The position numbers and the translations under genes are program-made. From Desulfobacterales bacterium (GTDB taxonomy: Bacteria > Desulfobacterota > Desulfobacteria > Desulfobacterales > JAHEIW01): DNA of 13,917 nt. The notes under the pieces were generated by a model that was not told the origin of the DNA, did not search any database, and saw only the letters and a program-made list of their open reading frames with translations. This document shows, one piece after another, positions 7,491-13,917 of this stretch (position 1 is the first letter of the stretch; each line of letters opens with the position of its first letter). The stretch is from assembly GCA_030145015.1 (NCBI GenBank), contig JAQYWI010000146.1, positions 1-13,917 of the forward strand. The letters run 5' to 3'.

Positions 7491-10028
7491 ATGCAACATT
7501 TAAAAAACCGACATAATCTCTACATAACCGCACTGCCACTTATAATTGCGTATTTGATATTTTTCAGCGCCTGCCTGAATGATTCCCACCGGCGGATCCC
7601 GCCCAAAGCGGTCAAGGGCGTTCTCGATCTCAGCGATTGGGATCTCAAAACAGACGGCCCGGTTGATCTTATCGGTGAGTATGAATTTTACTGGATGCAG
7701 CACCTGCTGCCGGAAGATTTTTCTAAAACAGCTCCGGGTGAGAAAACAAAATTCATCAAAGTGCCCGGGTATTGGAATGGTTATAAATTAGGAGGCAAGG
7801 AACTGCCCGGACATGGATTTGTTACCTACCGTCTAAACGTTGTTCTAAACAAACAGAAGGAACCCCTTGCATTAAGAACGGTGGAAATTTCGAATGCGTA
7901 CACCATCTTTGTTAATGGGCAAAGGGTGGGTTCTTTGGGACAAGCCGGGAAAAATCGCGAAACAACCGTTCCGCGGCAAGTCCCCCAGATTTTTGCCTTT
8001 GCGCATAAAACAAATCAAATGGAGATTATTATTCAGGTTTCCAATTTCCACCACAGGCGCGGCGGAATCTGGGAAGTTATTCAACTGGGAAGAGAAAAGG
8101 ATCTGCGCAAGGCCCAGGATAGAAGGCTCAGCTTTGACCTGCTTCTGATCGGCAGCATTTTACTGATGGCCCTGTACCATCTGGGTCTTTTTATCGTCAG
8201 AAAAAAGGACCCTTCACCATTTTACTTCGGCATCTTCTGCTTCCTGATGGCATTGAGATCGCTTACCACCGGTGGAAGATATCTAATGCTTGCTTTCCCT
8301 GAACTAAGCTGGGAACTTATGATCAAGTTCGAATATCTTTCATTTTATCTGTGTGTCCCGGCTTTCGCGATGTTTATGCGATCGATTTTTCAGAAATTTC
8401 AAGGACGATTTCTGCGTCTCTTAGAAATGCTTGCGATTGCTTTTTCAGGTATTGTGATCTTTACCCCGGCAAGATTCTTCTCACACACCCTCAACATATA
8501 CGAAATCATTACCCTTATTACCGTTATATACGGGCTATACGTGATCTTTGCCTCGCTGGCTCAAAAGCGAATCGAGGCCTCCGTTTTTTTACTCGGGTTT
8601 GTTATCTTATGTATTACAATCATTAATGACATGCTGCACGTTGAAAATATCATACAAACAGGGTTTTTTGCCCAGTTTGGCTTTTTTTTCTTTATGCTGT
8701 CCCAGTCGTTTCTTCTCTCCTACCGCTTCTCGACAGCGCTGACAACCGTCGAAATCCAACAAAAGGAATTAAGAGATACCCTCGAATTTCTTAAAGCCGA
8801 AATCACCGATCGGGTGCAGGCTGAAGAAGCTTTGAGCGAAAGTGAAGAAAAATACAGGACCATCCTCCACAGCATCCAGGAAGCGTATTACGAAGTCGAT
8901 CTGGCCGGCAATCTGACGTTCTTCAATGATTCCTTGTGCAGGCATCTTAAATATTCAAAGGATGAGCTCATGGGAATGAACAACCGGCAGTTTACCAGCG
9001 AAGAAACTGTCGAGCGGGTATATAAAACATTTAATTCGGTCTTCAAAACCGGAAAGGACGCGACGGCATTTGACTGGGAGATGGTCGCAAAAGACGGCAC
9101 CAAAAAATTCGTCGAGCTGTCGGTATCATTAATGCGGGATTCAGAGGGCCGGCCCATCGGGTTCCGGGGGGTTGCCCGCGACATTTCCGAACGCAAAAAA
9201 GCCGAAGAGCAGGCCAAGCTCCATCAACAGCAGCTCATGCAGGCCAGCAAGATGGTGGCATTAGGAACCCTGGTTTCCGGTGTGGCTCACGAGGTTAACA
9301 ATCCCAACAATTTTATCATGTTGAATTCCCCGATATTGAAGGAAGCCTGGGAAAATGCCATGCCGATCCTGGAAAAGTATTATGAAGAAAACGGCGATTT
9401 TATTTTAGGCGGTATGAAATACACCGAGATGCGCGAAAATATTCCCACCCTGTTTTCCGGTATATCCGACGGTGCCAAACGGATAAAACAAATCGTTGCT
9501 GACCTCAAAAATTATGTAAGGGACAACACCGCCGATCTGACCCAATCGGTGGATATCAATGAAGTATTAAAGTCGGCCGTCTCACTGCTTTCCAATATGA
9601 TTAAAAAGTCCACCAACCAATTTACAATCGAATATGGCAACAATGTGCCGTCGTTAAAAGGAAATTTTCAGCGACTCGAGCAGGTCATGATTAATTTAAT
9701 CCAAAATGCCTGCCAGGCCCTTCCGGATTCCAAAAAAGGTATCTTCATTTCAGTTGCATGTGACGAACAAGCATCCAAGATTGTGATTAGCGTTCGAGAT
9801 GAAGGTTCGGGTATTCCTTCCGACACGCTGGATCATATTACCGATCCCTTCTTTACGACCAGGCACGATTCAGGCGGTGTCGGTCTGGGTCTATCTATTT
9901 CTTCAAAGATCGTTGAAGAGCATGGCGGCCGCATACGCTTCAAATCAGAAATGGGAGCAGGCACTACTGTGGAGATCCTGCTGCCCATTGACCAAGAAAA
10001 TCAAACCGTGAAAGGGAGTCAAGAATGA
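7491..10028 (+). CDS. DISM-type membrane sensor histidine kinase with PAS domain
   Basis: 845 aa. An N-terminal hydrophobic segment (11-28) acts as signal or anchor and ends in FFSAC, a weak lipobox-like match. Residues about 40-200 look like the 7TMR-DISMED2 extracytoplasmic sensing domain: DLSDWDLKTDGPVDL, then EYEFYW, then VPGYWNGY, then IFVNGQRVGSLGQAG. Residues about 213-410 hold seven hydrophobic helices (7TMR-DISM_7TM). A short coiled coil (415-455) leads to a PAS domain (about 452-565) ending VARDISERKKAEEQ. The kinase core follows: H-box SGVAHEVNNPNN with His600, N-box INLIQNACQAL (Asn739), G1 DEGSGIP (770-776), F-box PFFTT, and G2 GVGLGLS (796-802). All catalytic motifs look intact. 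DISMED2 domains are thought to bind carbohydrate-like or other small ligands in the periplasm; the ligand here is unknown. The stop overlaps the start of the cognate regulator (ATGA). No good ribosome binding site precedes ATG 7491. Confidence 0.93.
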   Translation: MQHLKNRHNLYITALPLIIAYLIFFSACLNDSHRRIPPKAVKGVLDLSDWDLKTDGPVDLIGEYEFYWMQHLLPEDFSKTAPGEKTKFIKVPGYWNGYKLGGKELPGHGFVTYRLNVVLNKQKEPLALRTVEISNAYTIFVNGQRVGSLGQAGKNRETTVPRQVPQIFAFAHKTNQMEIIIQVSNFHHRRGGIWEVIQLGREKDLRKAQDRRLSFDLLLIGSILLMALYHLGLFIVRKKDPSPFYFGIFCFLMALRSLTTGGRYLMLAFPELSWELMIKFEYLSFYLCVPAFAMFMRSIFQKFQGRFLRLLEMLAIAFSGIVIFTPARFFSHTLNIYEIITLITVIYGLYVIFASLAQKRIEASVFLLGFVILCITIINDMLHVENIIQTGFFAQFGFFFFMLSQSFLLSYRFSTALTTVEIQQKELRDTLEFLKAEITDRVQAEEALSESEEKYRTILHSIQEAYYEVDLAGNLTFFNDSLCRHLKYSKDELMGMNNRQFTSEETVERVYKTFNSVFKTGKDATAFDWEMVAKDGTKKFVELSVSLMRDSEGRPIGFRGVARDISERKKAEEQAKLHQQQLMQASKMVALGTLVSGVAHEVNNPNNFIMLNSPILKEAWENAMPILEKYYEENGDFILGGMKYTEMRENIPTLFSGISDGAKRIKQIVADLKNYVRDNTADLTQSVDINEVLKSAVSLLSNMIKKSTNQFTIEYGNNVPSLKGNFQRLEQVMINLIQNACQALPDSKKGIFISVACDEQASKIVISVRDEGSGIPSDTLDHITDPFFTTRHDSGGVGLGLSISSKIVEEHGGRIRFKSEMGAGTTVEILLPIDQENQTVKGSQE

Positions 10029-11455
10029 CTGAATCAACCTATCCGCATTTTCCCGTCATGATGGTGGATGATGAAGCCCAGGCCATAACCAGCTTTGAAA
10101 TGGCACTGCGCTCGGCCAATATGAATAACTTTATCCGCTGTCATGACAGCCGTGATGTCATGCCGCTGCTTTCCAGCCAGGAGATCGAAGTCATGCTGCT
10201 GGACTTGAGAATGCCGCATATATCGGGCGAAGAGCTGCTTCCGATGATAACCAGTGACTACCCTGAAATTCCGGTTGTGGTTGTAACCGGCTCAAATGAT
10301 GTCGATACTGCCGTAAAGTGCATGCAATACGGCGCATTTGACTACATACTGAAGCCGGTTGAGAAAAGCCGCCTGATTAGTGGCGTCAAGCGGGCGGTCG
10401 AGCTCCGGGAGCTACAGCGCGAAAATCAGTTGCTCAAGGCCCATGTACTGTCCGACGAACTCGAAAAGCCGGAAGCCTTTTCAGAAATAATTACGGCCAG
10501 CACCAGCATGCGGTCCATTTTTCAATATATGGAGGCCATCGCCAACAGCCCGCGGCCGGTGCTGATAACAGGAGAAACCGGTGTCGGCAAAGAATTGGTC
10601 GCCAAAGCCGTCCACAGGTTAAGCAGTCGTAAGGGCGATTTCGTGCCGGTGAACGTGGCCGGCCTGGACGATCATGTTTTTGCGGATACACTCTTTGGCC
10701 ACAAAAAAGGCGCTTTTACCGACGCCCGCGAAGCCCGCGCCGGGTTAATCGAGCAGGCCGCGGGGGGCACGCTTTTCCTGGATGAAATCGGAGATCTGAG
10801 CACGACTTCTCAGGTAAAGCTTTTGCGTCTTTTACAGGAGGGGGAATTTTTCCCCCTGGGATCCGATGTCGCCAAACGTTCCGATGCTCGCATCGTCGTA
10901 GCCACGAATCAAGACCTTGATGCACTGCAGTCATCCGGACAGTTTCGCAAAGATCTGTATTACAGGCTTTGTGATCATCAAATTCACATACCGCCGCTGC
11001 GCCGGCGCCGGGAGGATCTGGCGGTTCTGGTTGAACATTTTTTAGAAAAGGCGTCTAAAACTTTAGATAAAAAGAAACCGACACCACCGGCAGAACTGAT
11101 CACGCTGCTATCAACCTATCATTTCCCCGGCAACATCCGGGAGCTTGAATCCATGATCTTTGATGCGGTCAGCAGCCATACATCCGCCAAGCTGTCCATG
11201 GACTTGTTCAAAACCCATATCTCTAAAAAACATCCGATCTCCACGGCCGATGCGGCAGATTCACCCCCCGAAAAGGAAACCCTGATCAGCTTCTCGCATC
11301 AATTGCCCACACTCAAACAAATCGAACAATTGTTGATTGATGAAGCCATGAAAAGATCCAGCGACAATCAATCCATTGCGGCGCTGAGTTTGGGAATATC
11401 GCGCCAGGCCTTGAACAAACGCCTCAAAAAGACCAGTCAAAAAGAATCGGCATAA
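10025..11455 (+). CDS. Sigma-54-dependent response regulator (NtrC family)
   Basis: 476 aa, the usual NtrC-type length. The receiver domain (about 9-125) has VDDE at 14-17, phosphoacceptor Asp60 in LLDLRMP, Thr88 in VVTGS and Lys110 in YILKPVE. The AAA+ domain (about 150-385) has Walker A GETGVGKE (183-190), Walker B GTLFLDEIGDL (248-258) and the FRKDLYYRL and PPLRRRREDL motifs. The sigma-54 contact loop reads GAFTDA (229-234) instead of GAFTGA. A FIS-type helix-turn-helix occupies about 430-470 (DNQSIAALSLGISRQALNKRL). It should bind enhancer sites and remodel sigma-54 polymerase after phosphorylation by the kinase encoded just upstream, with which it overlaps by 4 bases. The variant loop residue occurs in other regulators of this class, so activity is expected. 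No convincing sigma-54 promoter (TGGCAC-N5-TTGCA) was seen in the gaps searched, so its targets are unknown. Confidence 0.94.
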   Translation: MTESTYPHFPVMMVDDEAQAITSFEMALRSANMNNFIRCHDSRDVMPLLSSQEIEVMLLDLRMPHISGEELLPMITSDYPEIPVVVVTGSNDVDTAVKCMQYGAFDYILKPVEKSRLISGVKRAVELRELQRENQLLKAHVLSDELEKPEAFSEIITASTSMRSIFQYMEAIANSPRPVLITGETGVGKELVAKAVHRLSSRKGDFVPVNVAGLDDHVFADTLFGHKKGAFTDAREARAGLIEQAAGGTLFLDEIGDLSTTSQVKLLRLLQEGEFFPLGSDVAKRSDARIVVATNQDLDALQSSGQFRKDLYYRLCDHQIHIPPLRRRREDLAVLVEHFLEKASKTLDKKKPTPPAELITLLSTYHFPGNIRELESMIFDAVSSHTSAKLSMDLFKTHISKKHPISTADAADSPPEKETLISFSHQLPTLKQIEQLLIDEAMKRSSDNQSIAALSLGISRQALNKRLKKTSQKESA

Positions 11456-11475
11456 CATTCATATTTGAATCCCAG

Positions 11476-11494
11476 ATGGCAGCCATTTAAATGG
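11476..11494. promoter_or_regulatory. Overlapping dyads next to TTGACA box
   Basis: ATGGC-A-GCCAT (11476-11486) overlaps the perfect 12-base palindrome CCATTTAAATGG (11483-11494). A T-run (ATTTTTC) follows, then TTGACA at 11502. This may be an operator for the GAF gene promoter, or a weak terminator for the regulator gene that ends at 11455. Confidence 0.3.
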
Positions 11495-11501
11495 ATTTTT
11501 C

Positions 11502-11529
11502 TTGACATTTAGATGCGTTTCGAAATACT
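11502..11529 (+). promoter_or_regulatory. Candidate promoter for the GAF gene
   Basis: A perfect TTGACA at 11502-11507 is followed, after 16 bases, by AATACT (11524-11529; 4 of 6 to TATAAT). The leader to ATG 11740 would be about 200 bases. The -10 box is weak, so only the -35 is persuasive. Confidence 0.35.
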
Positions 11530-11739
11530 AGAATACCGGTCGTATATTTGTTTGAAGTGCATTCTCACACCTGCAATTCGCTCTCATTATCAAATCTCAT
11601 TTGTGTCCATCTTCTCCTGCTGAAGCGCGTTTCTCAACTTTTGGTTTCCTCTCATTTTGTGAAGTTTTACAAAATCGTAACCGTATAAACTTATCTAATA
11701 TTTCACGAATGCTGAAAAATAAACAGAAAGGAGGAACGC

Positions 11740-12300
11740 ATGAAAAAACAACTCATTAATTATGAAACGCTGGTAAAGATTACCGGTGCCATTTCCTCCA
11801 TCAGGGATCCGGAGGAGGTCGTCCTGGTGACGGTAGAAAGCGTCAAAACCGCTCTGGATGTGAAGGGATGCACACTGTTTTTAATCAACCGCAAGACAAA
11901 TGAACTCAAAATTGCGGCTTCCTATGGACTCAGTCAGAATTATCTCGACAAAGGACCGATTAGTTCTTTAAAATCCATCGCCGAATCCCTTGAGGAAGGA
12001 CCCGTAGCGATTTATGATGTTGCAGATGATCCGAGGCTTCAGTATCCCGAGGAAGCCAAAAAAGAAGGTATCGCCTCCATCCTGTCGGCACCGATTAAAG
12101 TCCATGACAACCTGATCGGCGCACTGCGCGTTTACACCTCTCAACCCTGGGAGTTTACATTGGAGGATGTCAATTTTGTCCAGGCGGTAGCCCAAATCGC
12201 AGGAATGGCGATCGATTTGTGCCGGCTTAACAAGGGGTATAAAAGCAGTATTGAAATTCTAAAGACGATGCGGGATCCGAAACTGATGAAATCCGCATGA
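11740..12300 (+). CDS. Stand-alone GAF-domain protein (186 aa)
   Basis: The start is secured by AAAGGAGG at 11727-11734, five bases before the ATG. Nearly the whole protein is one GAF domain (about 12-165). It runs from the helix LVKITGAISSIRDPEEVV, through strands around CTLFLINRKTNELKIAASYG and the ligand-pocket segment VAIYDVADDPRLQYPEEA, to SILSAPIKVHDNLIGALRVY and the closing helix FVQAVAQIAGMAIDL. A short tail (166-186) ends in a basic helix. There is no kinase, cyclase, HTH or other output domain, so it must act through a partner protein. GAF domains bind cyclic nucleotides, small molecules or iron-sulfur/heme groups. Here only Cys44 and Cys161 are available, so an iron-sulfur cluster is unlikely. 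It is followed by a stem-loop at 12309. The neighbouring two-component system and iron-sulfur protein are possible partners. Confidence 0.85.
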   Translation: MKKQLINYETLVKITGAISSIRDPEEVVLVTVESVKTALDVKGCTLFLINRKTNELKIAASYGLSQNYLDKGPISSLKSIAESLEEGPVAIYDVADDPRLQYPEEAKKEGIASILSAPIKVHDNLIGALRVYTSQPWEFTLEDVNFVQAVAQIAGMAIDLCRLNKGYKSSIEILKTMRDPKLMKSA

Positions 12301-12308
12301 CACCCAAA

Positions 12309-12341
12309 AATGGAGATGTCCCCTTATTGGGCGTCTCCATT
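12309..12341. terminator. 13-bp stem-loop after the GAF gene
   Basis: Arms of 13 bases (AATGGAGATGTCC and GGGCGTCTCCATT, with two G-T pairs) enclose the loop CCTTATT, starting 9 bases after the GAF stop. On the + strand the following bases are ATATCTATG, a poor U-tract. On the - strand the stem is followed by TTTTT. It is probably the GAF transcript terminator, or a bidirectional or RNA-stabilising hairpin. Confidence 0.6.
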
Positions 12342-12351
12342 ATATCTATGT

Positions 12352-12523
12352 GAACCTATCTCAAAAATGTGGATCACGATTTCAGGCTGGCCGGTTGAGC
12401 TAGCTGAGCCCGTTGAGCCCGTTATAATCGGAAAAACAGATGTGAAATTCCGCTTTGGCGGGGGCAATCCGCGACACATTCCGGCGGACCATGGGCCATT
12501 ACACGCATTTTTGAGATAGGTTC
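12352..12523. mobile_element. MITE-like element, 172 bp, with 18-bp perfect terminal inverted repeats
   Basis: GAACCTATCTCAAAAATG (12352-12369) is repeated exactly in inverted form as CATTTTTGAGATAGGTTC (12506-12523). The interior is 136 bp, more GC-rich than the flanks, and has no credible gene. It carries three 9-base tandem units at 12396-12422. This size and architecture fit a miniature inverted-repeat element mobilised in trans by an insertion sequence with the same ends. No transposase is present. A clean target duplication is not visible: the flanks read ATGT on the left and TTGT on the right. The element lies between the GAF stem-loop and the iron-sulfur gene and may have displaced or supplied promoter sequence. 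The family of the parent element is not assigned. Confidence 0.7.
12396..12422 (+). repeat. Three 9-bp tandem units inside the MITE-like element
   Basis: TGAGCTAGC, TGAGCCCGT and TGAGCCCGT follow directly; the last two are identical and the first shares 6 of 9 bases. This is a short satellite that could vary in copy number between element copies. Confidence 0.6.
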
Positions 12524-12675
12524 TTGTATACGCCACGTACCCTCACCTAATGTTCGTATGACATTCAAATTATTTATGCTTGCCTCCATAAAACACCTCA
12601 TGATAAAAAATATCTAAGTTTCAACCTGTCAGGGTATTTCCATTTCCCGCATTTTAACGTGAAAGGAATATATTT
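12524..12675. other. Leader region of the iron-sulfur gene
   Basis: 152 AT-rich bases between the inverted-repeat element and ATG 12676. Seen: ATGACA (12558-12563), a 5 of 6 match to a -35 box but without a -10 at usual spacing, and a ribosome binding site AAAGGAA ending about 8 bases before the ATG. No sigma-54 site or terminator was found. Confidence 0.4.
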
Positions 12676-13755
12676 ATGAATGACGATGTGTATCATCGAC
12701 TGGCCAGGGTGCTTGATACGTTGCCCAATGGTTTCCCGGCAACGGAGTCGGGCATAGAAATCCAGCTGCTGAAGAAGATATTTCGACCAGAAGATGTCGA
12801 CCTGTTCTGTGATTTGCGATTAAATTGGGAGACTGCCCAGCAGATTGCCGAACGCACAGGGCGTTCGCTGGCGGGTTTAGAGGATCATCTGGCTGAAATG
12901 CAGCAACGCGGACAAATATTCGGAGTAGATGTCGGGGGCGTTAAAATATTTAAAATGATTCCCTGGGCCTTCGGGATTTACGAGTTTCAGCTTGACCACA
13001 TGGACCGGGAACTGGCCGAGATGTGTGAAGCCTATGGGAAAGTTTACGGTGACCAGTTCTTTAAAAACCAGCCCCAGCTCATGCAGGTGGTTCCGGTTGA
13101 AAAGGAGATTCAGGCCACCCATGAGGCCCTGCCCTATGAGAAGGTATCATCTATTATCGAAACCGGAAAATCATTCCATGTACAGGATTGCATCTGTAAA
13201 AAAGAACAGGGCTTGCTCGATAATCCCTGTAACCGTCCTTTAGATGTTTGCATGGCCATCGCACCCATAGAAGGGGTGTTTGACGACCGCCGGAATGGGC
13301 GCAATTTGTCCAAGCAAGAAGCCTATGCCTTGATTGACAAGTGCGAGGAAGACGCTCTGGTTCACCTGACCTGGAATGTGAAAAGCGGTCATTTTTTTAT
13401 CTGCAATTGTTGCGGATGCTGCTGCGGGGTCTTGCGTTCGATCAATGAGTGGGGCATTTCAAATGCGGTAAATTCATATTATCTTGCCGAGATTGATCCG
13501 GAAGCCTGCGCCGCCTGCGGAACATGTGCGGACGAACGTTGCCAGGTCAATGCCATTGAGGAAGGCGAGGATGCCTACAGCGTTATTAAGGAAAAATGCA
13601 TTGGCTGTGGTCTTTGCGTCTCCACCTGTCCTTCGGAGGCGATTCAGATGGTGCGAAAGCAACCCGAAGAGATCGTGCCGCCTCCACAGGATGAAATGGA
13701 CTGGTACGAAAAACGCGGGAACCTGCGAGGGGTTGATTTCAGTAAGTACAAATAA
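12676..13755 (+). CDS. Cysteine-rich 4Fe-4S ferredoxin-type protein with HTH-like N-terminus
   Basis: 359 aa, cytosolic. Residues about 40-95 resemble a winged-helix fold (WETAQQIAERTGRSLAGLED, then HLAEMQQRGQIF). The middle has DCICKK (Cys172, Cys174), Cys185 and Cys192. Then comes FICNCCGCCCG, with cysteines 243, 245, 246, 248, 249 and 250. The C-terminal dicluster region has CAACGTCADERC (278, 281, 284, 289) and a classical CIGCGLCVSTCP (308, 311, 314, 318). The first site has four residues before its last cysteine and no CP, so it is slightly atypical. Related proteins in sulfate reducers and other anaerobes are annotated as 4Fe-4S ferredoxins. An electron-transfer or redox-sensing role is inferred; no catalytic domain is visible. 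The next gene starts 48 bases after the stop and may be co-transcribed. Confidence 0.85.
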   Translation: MNDDVYHRLARVLDTLPNGFPATESGIEIQLLKKIFRPEDVDLFCDLRLNWETAQQIAERTGRSLAGLEDHLAEMQQRGQIFGVDVGGVKIFKMIPWAFGIYEFQLDHMDRELAEMCEAYGKVYGDQFFKNQPQLMQVVPVEKEIQATHEALPYEKVSSIIETGKSFHVQDCICKKEQGLLDNPCNRPLDVCMAIAPIEGVFDDRRNGRNLSKQEAYALIDKCEEDALVHLTWNVKSGHFFICNCCGCCCGVLRSINEWGISNAVNSYYLAEIDPEACAACGTCADERCQVNAIEEGEDAYSVIKEKCIGCGLCVSTCPSEAIQMVRKQPEEIVPPPQDEMDWYEKRGNLRGVDFSKYK

Positions 13756-13769
13756 TTTCTACTTAAAAA

Positions 13770-13780
13770 GTGAATTTCAC
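13770..13780. promoter_or_regulatory. Short dyad GTGAA-T-TTCAC before the last gene
   Basis: A perfect 5+1+5 inverted repeat lies 23 bases before ATG 13804, in the 48-base gap after the iron-sulfur gene. It could be an operator or a small hairpin over the ribosome-binding region. No T-run follows. Confidence 0.2.
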
Positions 13781-13803
13781 AAAGTCTTAATAGCAGAGCA
13801 CCC

Positions 13804-13917
13804 ATGACTGAAATTCGGATACATGCAAAGATATTTGAAGAAAACCCTACTTTCCGGCGCGGGATTGTAATCGCCAGAAATATGGATAATCAGGGCCACT
13901 CCCGGGAGCTTGAAGAT
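13804..13917 (+). CDS. B3/B4 (PheRS beta-like) domain protein, 5' part
   Basis: The first 38 codons are visible, and the frame is open at the window edge. MTEIRIHAKIFEENP followed by RRGIVIARNMDNQG resembles the N-terminus of free-standing B3/B4 domain proteins (COG3382 type), where a strand-helix start leads to a 'gvv.a...dN' segment. The B3/B4 domain is the tRNA-related domain of phenylalanyl-tRNA synthetase beta. The free-standing proteins are of uncertain function and have been thought to take part in editing or amino-acid chemistry. The assignment rests on a short stretch. The ribosome binding site (GCAGAGC) is weak, so coupling to the upstream gene is possible. Confidence 0.6.
   Translation, partial: MTEIRIHAKIFEENPTFRRGIVIARNMDNQGHSRELED

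Noticed and set aside
8682..8689. Run of eight T in the kinase gene as a phase-variation tract
   Set aside because: It encodes Phe codons in a membrane helix (GFFFFM) where such runs are expected. Eight bases is short for reliable slippage and the frame is intact.
12381..12404. CTGGCC...TTGAGC as a sigma-54 promoter inside the inverted-repeat element
   Set aside because: The spacing between GG and GC elements and the flanking bases do not match the -24/-12 consensus.
12310..12536. Two roughly 70-residue frames (both strands) across the inverted-repeat element
   Set aside because: They run through the terminal repeats and the terminator-like stem and have no ribosome binding site. The Pro/Glu-rich stretch comes from the 9-bp tandem repeat.

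Overview
The window reads as chromosomal DNA from an anaerobic, probably sulfate-reducing member of the Desulfobacterota (Desulfobacterales-like). This is inferred from gene content and style: a BcrA/BadF-type ATP-driven reductase activase with DUF2229, a DISM-type histidine kinase paired with a sigma-54 activator, and a multi-cluster iron-sulfur protein, all at moderate GC. Every credible gene lies on the + strand. No rRNA, tRNA, CRISPR array or intact transposase gene is seen.

Layout. Positions 1-444 are the 3' part of a HAD-IB phosphatase. Positions 445-831 are non-coding. Positions 832-1303 hold two small overlapping genes: an unrecognised 94-residue protein and an excisionase/MerR-like helix-turn-helix protein. 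Positions 1449-7099 form a likely three-gene operon: a 1021-residue protein with two activase domains plus DUF2229, a 457-residue COG3581-type partner four bases downstream, and a UPF0104/flippase-like membrane protein. Positions 7100-7490 are non-coding with a promoter candidate. Positions 7491-11455 encode a DISM histidine kinase (845 aa) and its NtrC-type response regulator (476 aa), overlapping by ATGA. Positions 11740-12300 encode a stand-alone GAF-domain protein, followed by a stem-loop and a 172-bp element with perfect 18-bp terminal inverted repeats (MITE-like, 12352-12523). Positions 12676-13755 encode a cysteine-rich protein ending in two ferredoxin-type [4Fe-4S] motifs. The start of a B3/B4-domain protein (13804 onward) runs off the end.

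How the genes fit together. The 1449-5892 pair looks like a split version of the roughly 1400-residue activase/DUF2229/COG3581 proteins related to 2-hydroxyacyl-CoA dehydratases and double-cubane cluster proteins. The activase would use ATP to drive a low-potential electron onto a cluster held by the other half. The DUF2229 half and the separate COG3581 half each show three similarly placed cysteine motifs, which suggests a two-sided cluster site. The kinase/regulator pair is a complete envelope-sensing sigma-54 circuit, but no convincing sigma-54 promoter was found in the window, so its target is unknown. The most rewarding items are the split reductase system with its two unequal activase domains, the MITE-like element beside a stem-loop, and the CNCCGCCC cluster of the iron-sulfur protein.
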